DNA of 35,748 nucleotides from Gammaproteobacteria bacterium (lineage in GTDB: Bacteria > Pseudomonadota > Gammaproteobacteria > UBA6002): the NCBI GenBank assembly GCA_013697705.1, contig JACCWJ010000034.1, positions 1-35,748 on the forward strand. The letters run 5' to 3'. The translations under genes were made by a program, and so were the position numbers. Below the pieces are notes generated by a model. That model was not told the origin of the DNA. It saw nothing but the letters and a program-made list of their open reading frames with translations, and searched no databases. Within the stretch, counting starts at the first letter, position 1. Each line of letters begins with the position of its first letter. This document shows positions 9,001 through 15,435 of the stretch, in pieces.

Positions 9001-11943
9001 TTCAGCAACGAAACTAACATGAGAAAAAATAATATTTTTCAATTTTGCTAAATCATGTATTTTTAAATAACGTATCGATTGAGTTATTTGTGCAGGCTTA
9101 CACTTGTTTCTATAATCCTGAAAAAAATCTATATTATAATCCAATTGTTGCTGCAACAAACTTGCCAGCTCATTGATGTCAACTGGATTTCCTGAAATTA
9201 ATGTCGTTAAATATTTAAAACAATTATTACTTATTACATCGATAATCACGCCTCGATGAAGATCGGTTAGCTTTTGCCGAACAGCCTCCCCCGCCTTAAG
9301 TAATAATTTATCATTAATCATAATTTGATCATGCGGAGATAATTTTTTGAAAATACTTTGGTGACGCTCTAAAAACTCAGAAACGATATGTTGCGCGTTT
9401 AAATCTGATCTGTTGGGCAGTTGATTAAGGATTTGCATTTGCAAAGAAGCTTCTAGTGCTTCCGGGATATGATCTTTTAATAATACAGTCTGTACATCTT
9501 CCATAAGACTGTGAAGATTTTTTTGGTGCGCAGAAGTAAATTGCTCCAGTTGACTCAATTCAATTTTTGATTTAGCAAATGCCTCTAGCTGTTCGAAGTG
9601 CGAAAATTGCAAATTTTTCTTATATTGGATAATAATGCTGTTAATCAGATTTCGCCCTACCTCATCGCTAAGCAACAATGATTGAATTGCTGAAATATTA
9701 GTATTTCTTTCATCGTGCAACGTCTGTCTATCCACCTGTAATAAATAATTGTAGCTTTCATCGAATTTTTCGACGGGATCTAAGATGGATAATGGCATCG
9801 AATCGAGATAACCTGGGCGAATATAATGCGAAATAAAATTAAGACGACTCAAATGTTGTTCCCACTTATTACGATTCAAATTGGAATTTGTTTCGATTAC
9901 ACCTGAATAAACAAATGTTTCGGTGTAAGGATTTACTCCATGGGGATAGCCTGTCAAAGTTAATAGCGAGCTATCCATCCGCAAACAATCTTGATCATCT
10001 ATTATTAATAAAGGAAGTGATTTTTTAGAGGCTTCGAACACATCAGTTAATGTTTGAGCAGCATTTGGCCCACAGTCTCTTTCTCGCAGCATTTGAGTAA
10101 CAGCTGGATCCATAAAATTACACCCGGGTAAGATGTCTTCAAAAATCCGCATTAATTTATTATGCGTGTCACTCTTGGTATCGATATGTAAATTATCTTG
10201 GACTTCTTTTGGGTACACATGGGGTGACGGATCTACCGTTATCACAAAAATTTTACCGCCCCGGTTTGTATAAATAAAAAATGGCAGATAGTGATTACCA
10301 TCAATATTAAAAATACCAAAAAATATAATGGGTTTATCGAATAATTGCACATTGGGGTCATTAAGCAAAGCCGGCAAGTCTTTTTTCAATTGCCTATAGC
10401 GATAATAATTTGGATCTTGATTTTTACTTGGCTCAAGTAGCATATACGAATTAGCTTGAATTTGATAAAAATAATAAGGACTACTTCTGTTTAACCTACT
10501 CATATCAAACTCTTGTGAATCAACACAATTTATGATTTGATCGCTAAAAGCCACTCTGATCCATTGTTCCACTGCTGCGATAGTCGTATCATCATACTGG
10601 AATAATTGAGTTTTAGTGAGGCTTTCCTCTCCTAAGACATTCTTGCCTGGAACACGTGAATCTTTGGGTAATATTAATTTTGTTTTTAATTCACATCTTT
10701 TAGCATTCACGGTGTTTATAGCGACTTCATCCCCAGCGATTAGTTTTTGCATAAGTACAAAATCCAGACGATGCCCATTGAAATGCTCAGCTCCATAAAG
10801 ATTTACAACGACATCAGCAATAAGTAATGGATTATGTCGCCAAAATAGAAATATTAACTCTTGACGTTTAATATTTTTATAACATTTTTCATCCATTAGC
10901 ATGTTGAGCAAAGCTTCATCATCCTGCTCAAAAATAATTTTCTTATATCCTTCGGTATATTCACTGCAAATATCTGCCAGATGTGTTTTCCAAGGAGTGA
11001 ATGTCAATTCCTTACTACCAATTAGCACTTGAAATGACGGAGTGGTCATATAACGGTAAATATCATCTGCACTCATAGTATCAATTAATTGAAACAGACC
11101 ATTGATCGCATCAGCTCGAATTTTTTTCGTATCTTTTGGTTTATCTTTTTGCACTATTTGTCTATAAGTGGTAGCAAGCGGTGTACCGTTGCTATCCGTT
11201 AAAGGCGTCGAATCAGGCGTTCCCCTAGGCACTCTCTTTTTAATTTCCGTAAATGAGCCATCTTGATTTTCTCGAATTGCAATAGTTGCATAGATGAATT
11301 CACCATATTCATCCGTTAGTTCATTACCATAACCATCTTTTAAAGGCTGACCGTATTTATCAAAGCGACAACCAATAGACTGATCGTTGGGTTGGATGCT
11401 GTAATAATAGGTATTGCCCGACTTATACGTATAAAAATTTTCTCTTGCGTATTGCGTTAATTTAGCAGCAAGATTCTCAATAAGAATTTTTTCATCGATA
11501 GTGTTGCCTAATAAAAACTGCAGATATTGGTTGGAGTTTTTCACTCTTCTGTTGTTGTTATTGTTGTTATTACTATGATTGATATCACCGCTACAATATT
11601 TTAATCGCAGCGTATTTTTTTCTTGCTCCCACCAACCACGAATTTGGGGATGTCGACTAAGCGCATGATCGTGTACAAATAAATCAATTAAAACTTTTTT
11701 GGGAATTATTTTCTTTTCATAAAGCGCACACATTACCCCACCCAGATCATCCTTGGGATAATTACCCACAATTTCTTGTATTTTTTTTTGCCCTTCCTCG
11801 CTTATGTCCACCGAATTCAGCTGAAAAAGCACATTAGCAAGCAGCGCAGAATGAAATGAGGGTTGCTCATCTGAGAAATTTTTGGTTGAGACAGGAAAAT
11901 TGGAAGGGCATTCAGTTGTTTTTTCATTATAGTCTTTCAACAC
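6016..11943 (-). CDS. Giant 1975-residue protein with probable clan CE (Ulp1/YopJ-like) cysteine protease domain
   Basis: No signal peptide or clear membrane segment. Around residues 535-640 there is a set fitting clan CE peptidases in the right order: H551 in DGNHYLPFF, D571 in VITVDPS, Q617 (oxyanion Gln) seven residues before C624 in ERDCGPNAAQTL. Such domains act as deubiquitinases, deSUMOylases or acetyltransferases in bacterial effectors. The N-terminus has a seven-Asn run (about 125-131), and further Asn runs lie near the C-terminal third. The remaining ~1300 residues are helical and unassigned; NPYTNNELTHNELNDIL near 1760 resembles a short motif seen in other effectors, but I cannot name it. 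The start is GTG at 11943, since AGGAG at 11951-11955 is spaced 7 nt from it. A good promoter lies just upstream (11971-11998). Monocistronic. The ORF is secure; the protease call is from motifs only. Confidence 0.88.
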   Translation of the reverse strand: MLKDYNEKTTECPSNFPVSTKNFSDEQPSFHSALLANVLFQLNSVDISEEGQKKIQEIVGNYPKDDLGGVMCALYEKKIIPKKVLIDLFVHDHALSRHPQIRGWWEQEKNTLRLKYCSGDINHSNNNNNNNRRVKNSNQYLQFLLGNTIDEKILIENLAAKLTQYARENFYTYKSGNTYYYSIQPNDQSIGCRFDKYGQPLKDGYGNELTDEYGEFIYATIAIRENQDGSFTEIKKRVPRGTPDSTPLTDSNGTPLATTYRQIVQKDKPKDTKKIRADAINGLFQLIDTMSADDIYRYMTTPSFQVLIGSKELTFTPWKTHLADICSEYTEGYKKIIFEQDDEALLNMLMDEKCYKNIKRQELIFLFWRHNPLLIADVVVNLYGAEHFNGHRLDFVLMQKLIAGDEVAINTVNAKRCELKTKLILPKDSRVPGKNVLGEESLTKTQLFQYDDTTIAAVEQWIRVAFSDQIINCVDSQEFDMSRLNRSSPYYFYQIQANSYMLLEPSKNQDPNYYRYRQLKKDLPALLNDPNVQLFDKPIIFFGIFNIDGNHYLPFFIYTNRGGKIFVITVDPSPHVYPKEVQDNLHIDTKSDTHNKLMRIFEDILPGCNFMDPAVTQMLRERDCGPNAAQTLTDVFEASKKSLPLLIIDDQDCLRMDSSLLTLTGYPHGVNPYTETFVYSGVIETNSNLNRNKWEQHLSRLNFISHYIRPGYLDSMPLSILDPVEKFDESYNYLLQVDRQTLHDERNTNISAIQSLLLSDEVGRNLINSIIIQYKKNLQFSHFEQLEAFAKSKIELSQLEQFTSAHQKNLHSLMEDVQTVLLKDHIPEALEASLQMQILNQLPNRSDLNAQHIVSEFLERHQSIFKKLSPHDQIMINDKLLLKAGEAVRQKLTDLHRGVIIDVISNNCFKYLTTLISGNPVDINELASLLQQQLDYNIDFFQDYRNKCKPAQITQSIRYLKIHDLAKLKNIIFSHVSFVAETVLSVTLAYVKQAINFNESHLRDLLLYFDEASQHFIPPSPKIYLPLQAMPNIISRDEISSVLGSWLIPQIESSLYQALLALLPIKAKEQVKDFVAVTHFLKDVVDRPLVDIDQLLSADNELTICIDYTPYISEFGCVKSITVNDYKHALGRNYIFAELQHHTASIFVHTRDFHFDQIATMVIEENTDVLTYSHTVSLINMQSNIMEEIFNLARLNQNAVEQAFVPSLVFFDPISQLWGWSETGKRFCQHFNSKYLSKVYNHLSEVTQMLTMMDATVAVLKELEAKRCINVNNVIENKLNDLSFISSQFLAIPLFNEFETKFALLRDRFANELKMVCRAVYKKSGYDEGDVIPGTVAGLVRPTFCSIFGIHTEAILTSEVAMGVDKDIDKMISAIPDSLTKIDSQLIIMDVAKKLPDTYNQKLSFQLLSEIISYWYCHHTFLPFLTSPPRLIQALITVANNSYASDSVRQEDIDFLKKELPSTREEQLNMYLKTDLISQVAAALLRSVDLSNQIHTPSPYTFTQLTQLLHGQKIDSNKNSAKQNKPISSVESALPVLSKRDFDIKLFAELKIRNKKAHEESGPGKLTKPKVWNITEVKTELLKSYQIEVKEDELEQDEDNNNAVLPRVALQRPVLMTFGFFETDLDQHLVKLKRRHESGDYLDDWDMSYLRAFLDKRWRLMVRKGKHTAVTNPYLRENPGYADQECIAIAKILSQYYQKQGGKVYTHDLLMPNHFTALRTNAFPDSIAKKMQVFTSDITQNNNNVATLDIKMTVEDIPLSNLIVIRSGYALNIFWINYAYLQSRALVNPYTNNELTHNELNDILKHPGAHELVENVKSNCIARMSKRAIDLLEDYVIGTVHQRGFKDEYTDDENATSKIASEVFCEELAKLSRLEAAILMRERIPLNQDGLTVETVIKRSPILCIAGQGVFLARVVVAYKPVNKFPQFILQRVGVNIPRRHFSEIKKVRDMSLYSNGERHILSKTEDGPTLGLKH

Positions 11944-11970
11944 GTTTCTGCTCCTGAAAAATTTAAGATG

Positions 11971-11998
11971 ATTACAGACAATTATTTCGCTATATCAA
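11971..11998 (-). promoter_or_regulatory. Sigma-70-like promoter of the 1975-residue protein
   Basis: On the minus strand, -35 TTGATA (11993-11998), 16-bp spacer, -10 TGTAAT (11971-11976); each hexamer matches consensus at 5 of 6. The expected start site is near 11964, giving a leader of about 20 nt that contains the AGGAG ribosome site. Confidence 0.55.
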
Positions 11999-12188
11999 AG
12001 CCATAAAAAATAAATAAAGGAAGACGGAGACTATGTGGGATGAGTTTGGTCATCGCGGCAATCCTTAAACGAGGATTAGGGATGGACCAGTATAATTTGA
12101 GGGATCCCTTGTGGCAAGTGATGTTTGTTGCATGCTAAAATTGTAATAGCAATGAAATATCGATGATTTCGTTTATAAGGAGGTAGCC

Positions 12189-13301
12189 GTGTCCCGAGCT
12201 GAGTTTATAGTTAAAAGCCTTCTCGATACAGCGGACGTGAAGATTAACGGCACAAGACCGTGGGATATTCAGTTACATGATCGGCGGTTTTATGATGTAG
12301 TACTTCACAAAAAAGCACTTGGATTAGGTGAAACCTATATGGCCGGTTGGTGGGATTGCCAACAGCTTGATCATTGTGTGGAGCGCCTTTTCCAATCTAA
12401 TCTGGAAGCTACATTTAAACTCCGACCCAAATTATGGCTACAAGTACTCACTCACTGTATATTCAATTTTCAAAACAAACACCGTGCCCCTATCGTCGCC
12501 AAACAACACTATGATTTTGGTAACGATTTGTTTCAGTGCATGCTCGATGATAACTTGGTCTATAGTTGCGCTTACTGGAAAAATGCCGATAATCTTAATC
12601 AAGCTCAACTCAATAAATTAGATTTGGTTTGTAGAAAATTACAGTTATCTCCAGGAATGCGTTTATTGGATATTGGCTGTGGCTGGGGGAGTTTAGCTAA
12701 ATATGCTGCTGAAAATTATGGTGTAGAAGTGGTAGGAATAACACTTTCGCAAGAACAAGTGGAGCTTGCCCGCATAAATTGTGCAAATATACCTATAGAC
12801 ATTAAGCTCCAAGATTATCGTGATATTTCCGGACAGTTTGATCGCATAGCCTCCATTGGAATGTTTGAACATGTTGGACATAAGAACTATGGGCACTTCA
12901 TGAAAACGATTAAAAAGACATTAGCCCCAGAGGGTCTTTTTTTACTCCATACCATGGGCAGCAATTATACTGTCTTCACTAACAATGATTGGTTAGAAAA
13001 ATATATTTTCCCCAATGGCATGCTACCTTCTATCAAACAAATTGGTGCTGCCTCAGAGCTCAAATTAACCCTGGAAGATTGGCACAATTTGGGCACTAAT
13101 TATCACCCCACTCTAATGAGCTGGCACCATAACTTTAATAGTCACTGGGATGATTTAAAAAATAAGTATGGTGAACAATTTCGCCGCATGTGGAATTTTT
13201 ATTTGTTGAGTTGCGCCGGAAGCGCTAAAGCCAGAGGTTTCCAGGTATGGCAGATGGTGTTTTCTAATGCGGGTAAGGGAGATTATCATTCACAACGATA
13301 A
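12189..13301 (+). CDS. cfa: Cyclopropane-fatty-acyl-phospholipid synthase
   Basis: Transfers a methylene group from S-adenosylmethionine to the double bond of unsaturated acyl chains in membrane phospholipids, at the inner face of the cytoplasmic membrane. 370 residues against 382 in E. coli. The N-terminal domain is followed by the methyltransferase fold with SAM loop LLDIGCGWGSL (about 159-169). The E. coli active-site set Cys139, Glu239, His266 and Tyr317 appears here as C127 (SCAYW), E227 (MFEHVG), H254 (LLHTMG) and Y305 (NYHPTL), all shifted by exactly 12. YDFGNDLF is also family-typical. The start is GTG, supported by an optimal AAGGAGGT at 12177-12184. TATAAT at 12091-12096 could be a -10 but lacks a good -35, which would suit an RpoS-type promoter as in E. 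coli; this is inference. Its stop is 2 bp from the stop of the convergent minus-strand gene. Confidence 0.97.
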   Translation: MSRAEFIVKSLLDTADVKINGTRPWDIQLHDRRFYDVVLHKKALGLGETYMAGWWDCQQLDHCVERLFQSNLEATFKLRPKLWLQVLTHCIFNFQNKHRAPIVAKQHYDFGNDLFQCMLDDNLVYSCAYWKNADNLNQAQLNKLDLVCRKLQLSPGMRLLDIGCGWGSLAKYAAENYGVEVVGITLSQEQVELARINCANIPIDIKLQDYRDISGQFDRIASIGMFEHVGHKNYGHFMKTIKKTLAPEGLFLLHTMGSNYTVFTNNDWLEKYIFPNGMLPSIKQIGAASELKLTLEDWHNLGTNYHPTLMSWHHNFNSHWDDLKNKYGEQFRRMWNFYLLSCAGSAKARGFQVWQMVFSNAGKGDYHSQR

Positions 13302-13303
13302 TC

Positions 13304-13591
13304 TTATTTTCGGAGCTGATCATTATCATTTACAAAAATCGGGGCAGCGAAATATTCCCATTGAGAGCGCCTGCCTAATGATTGCTGCTCCCCATTCTCA
13401 AAGCGTATAATAAAATCGCCTGCGCTATTCCAGCCAAAATCCGCCACATGAACATATTGCATATGGAGTACTTGGCCATGGCCCCGTTCCTTCGCAGTTA
13501 TAAATAATGTGCCTGCAAAGCTGGGTGTAACCAGTAGTAGCAACATTAGCAATAATAAACATTTACTCTTCATAGGGAGATTATAACTCAT
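13304..13591 (-). CDS. Small secreted protein of unknown function, coupled to MFS exporter
   Basis: 95 residues. A signal peptide is clear: a basic start (MKSK) at residues 7-10, a Leu-rich core, and a probable cleavage after PSFA near residue 26. The mature ~69 residues contain aromatic-rich beta-like segments (MQYVHVADFGWNSAGDFIIR). No cysteines follow the signal, so it is not a lipoprotein. The ATG at 13591-13589 overlaps the TGA stop of the upstream exporter (13590-13588) as ATGA, which implies translational coupling and supports this start over the internal Met at 13573. I do not recognise the family; co-expression with an exporter is the only functional hint. Confidence 0.8.
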   Translation of the reverse strand: MSYNLPMKSKCLLLLMLLLLVTPSFAGTLFITAKERGHGQVLHMQYVHVADFGWNSAGDFIIRFENGEQQSLGRRSQWEYFAAPIFVNDNDQLRK

Positions 13592-14778
13592 TTCTGATGA
13601 GCGGCTGGTTGCATAATCCCAAAAAAAATACAGAAGCAGAGCGCTAGAAGCATAAGATAAGCGAAGGTTAGTGGCAGTATGCTATTGGATTTCAATAAGG
13701 TAGCAAGAGCAGAACTGACGCCGGCAATAACAAAAATAGCGGAGCCAAACAACGCATTGGCACTGCCAGTGGCTTTGGGAAATAGAGCCAGACTATGCGC
13801 GAAGTAATTAGGAAATAAGATTCCTGCCACCCAAAAGAGAAAGAAGGTAGGAATAGTCACAGAGTAAAGATTAAATGTGGTTAATGCTAAAACTAACATC
13901 AACACCACAATAAGAGTCATTAATAGGAGACACACTTTTGTTTTTATGCGCAGGTTGATGTGTAGCAAGAAGCGGTTGCTCATCGTTCCCATAAACCATG
14001 CCACCCCCATTAAAAGTGCTACCCTGCCAAACTCAATGGCTGAATAACCCATCACAACTTGAATTAAGAACGGCCCCACAATGCCAAAAATTATGACAAA
14101 GGAATACAAAACACCATTCATTAATAAGCCCGCGACAAATTGCCTGGAAAATATTATTTTTTTATAGCGCTTCAAAATCTCGGCGATATGAAACGAATGT
14201 CTATAGGCACTCGTTTCTGGCATATAGATGAGTACCAGTAGAAACATGACCACGCTATAAAGCGTCAAAAAGTAAAAATTGGACTGCCAACCAAAATAAT
14301 GCTGGAAATAACCACCGATGGCGGGAGCAATAATGGGTCCAATTGACCAAGCAATCGTCATGTAGTTCAGCATTTTTAATAATTCATGGCCAGTAAATAA
14401 ATCTAAAATGACAGAGCGCATCGGTACAATTACTACAGCGATACTCCCCCCTTGAATCAAGCGAAATAACAGCAACTGGTAAATATCTTTCGAAAAAGGA
14501 ACCCAAAAAGAAGCGACGATAAAAAGTGCCATGGCAATCAAAAAAGGCTTTTTACGACCAAAACTATCGGAAAGACTGCCCCCAAACAACTGCACCAACC
14601 CCAGACCCAACATATAAGTAGTGACCGACAATTGAACCAACGCTTTATCAACGCCGTAATACTCGCTCACTGCAGGCAAGGAAGGGACATAAATATCAAT
14701 GCCCAAACCGGAAAGTGGCAGAACCAGCATGGCTAAAATGGCATAGAAGCGGCGATTTTTGGCGAGAGTGTCCTGCAC
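13588..14778 (-). CDS. MFS multidrug exporter, Bcr/CflA family
   Basis: 396 residues with about 12 membrane helices; a proton-coupled drug or metabolite exporter of the cytoplasmic membrane. Family signs: GIDIYVPSLPAVSEYYGV in the first loop (Bcr/CflA pattern with the conserved acidic residue D28), motif A GGSLSDSFGRKKP at 66-78, and RLIQGGSIAVV (motif B) near 106-116. The start codon is GTG at 14778, preceded by AGGA at 14785-14788 with 6-nt spacing. It is first of a two-gene unit with a small secreted protein, overlapping by 4 nt. The substrate cannot be read from the sequence; family members export bicyclomycin, chloramphenicol or sulfonamides, among others. Confidence 0.92.
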   Translation of the reverse strand: MQDTLAKNRRFYAILAMLVLPLSGLGIDIYVPSLPAVSEYYGVDKALVQLSVTTYMLGLGLVQLFGGSLSDSFGRKKPFLIAMALFIVASFWVPFSKDIYQLLLFRLIQGGSIAVVIVPMRSVILDLFTGHELLKMLNYMTIAWSIGPIIAPAIGGYFQHYFGWQSNFYFLTLYSVVMFLLVLIYMPETSAYRHSFHIAEILKRYKKIIFSRQFVAGLLMNGVLYSFVIIFGIVGPFLIQVVMGYSAIEFGRVALLMGVAWFMGTMSNRFLLHINLRIKTKVCLLLMTLIVVLMLVLALTTFNLYSVTIPTFFLFWVAGILFPNYFAHSLALFPKATGSANALFGSAIFVIAGVSSALATLLKSNSILPLTFAYLMLLALCFCIFFGIMQPAAHQK

Positions 14779-14970
14779 GTTAAATCCTAGCTTAGTGAAT
14801 CAAAATTGTTATAGGGGATAAGTTTACCTTTTACGGCGGGGAAAATCGACAGATCCGTCTTTTTCCAAGGGGAGAAGTTAACATCCTCTCCTATTACCCG
14901 TTATCGCCTAGGAAGAATAATCCGGTTAACTGAAAAACTCGCTGATGTTGTGGAGAGTATTATCAAATTA

Positions 14971-14999
14971 CTCACAAAAAAATATATCTCTACTATAAT
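14971..14999 (+). promoter_or_regulatory. Promoter of the His/Cys-rich secreted protein
   Basis: Consensus -10 TATAAT at 14994-14999, with CTCACA at 14971-14976 as a 4-of-6 -35 at 17-bp spacing. The start site would be near 15006, leaving a short leader with AAAGGAG (15018-15024) 7 nt before the ATG. Confidence 0.5.
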
Positions 15000-15031
15000 A
15001 ACAGAGCCTATTTTTCTAAAGGAGAAATTTA

Positions 15032-15379
15032 ATGAAAAGGATAATTAAGTCATCAGCACTTACTTTCATCTTACTAGTAACATCTTTCATGTTTGCTCAA
15101 AGTTCTTTTGCGCATGGATACCATGGTTATGGACATCATGGTAAATATTTCAGTACTGCTTCTTGTTCTTATGACAGATGCAATAACCGATATGTGAAAA
15201 CAGTTGTGGTATATAAAAACTACTATCGTTGTTTCAAAGGTTATTGCTGTGTGAACGGTTGCCCTAAATATTATACTTATGGCAAACGTTATTGCTACCC
15301 AGTTAAAAGCGTGAATTATTACTATTGCGCTAAACCTTGCAACCCTTGCTGCAATCCTTGCAAAACCTGTTGCAACTAG
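15032..15379 (+). CDS. Small secreted His/Cys-rich protein, possible metal binder
   Basis: 115 residues. A signal peptide (MKRIIKSS, hydrophobic core, cleavage after SSFA near residue 27) is followed by a His/Gly/Tyr segment (HGYHGYGHHGK) and then a Tyr-rich region with 14 cysteines, ending in CNPCCNPCKTCCN. Such content fits metal binding or a disulfide-rich surface protein; nothing distinguishes the two. It is a stand-alone transcription unit with a strong ribosome site, its own promoter and a clear Rho-independent terminator just downstream, so it is probably well expressed. I do not recognise a named family. No CusR-type box was seen upstream, so a link to the two-component system at 3.7-5.8 kb is not supported. 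Confidence 0.85.
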   Translation: MKRIIKSSALTFILLVTSFMFAQSSFAHGYHGYGHHGKYFSTASCSYDRCNNRYVKTVVVYKNYYRCFKGYCCVNGCPKYYTYGKRYCYPVKSVNYYYCAKPCNPCCNPCKTCCN

Positions 15380-15397
15380 TATTAGTTAGCAATATTG

Positions 15398-15427
15398 AAA
15401 TGCCCTGGTTATGCCAGGGCATTTTTT
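15398..15427 (+). terminator. Rho-independent terminator
   Basis: An 11-bp stem AAATGCCCTGG (15398-15408) / CCAGGGCATTT (15414-15424) with a 5-nt loop; the right arm merges into a run of six T (15422-15427). It ends the His/Cys-rich gene; the A-rich left flank may also help stop the convergent minus-strand gene. Confidence 0.88.
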
Positions 15428-15435
15428 ATTGGAGA

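Noticed and set aside
11555-11575. GTT/ATT trinucleotide tract considered as a CRISPR or regulatory repeat
   Set aside because: It is a simple microsatellite in a coding frame that specifies Asn; there is no spacer structure.
12065-12096. TATAAT at 12091-12096 as a full sigma-70 promoter for cfa
   Set aside because: The best upstream hexamer (TTAAAC) is poor and spaced 20 bp; kept only as a remark in the cfa entry.
12328-12621. 97-codon frame within cfa
   Set aside because: Overlaps the coding frame that carries all Cfa catalytic residues; no independent support.
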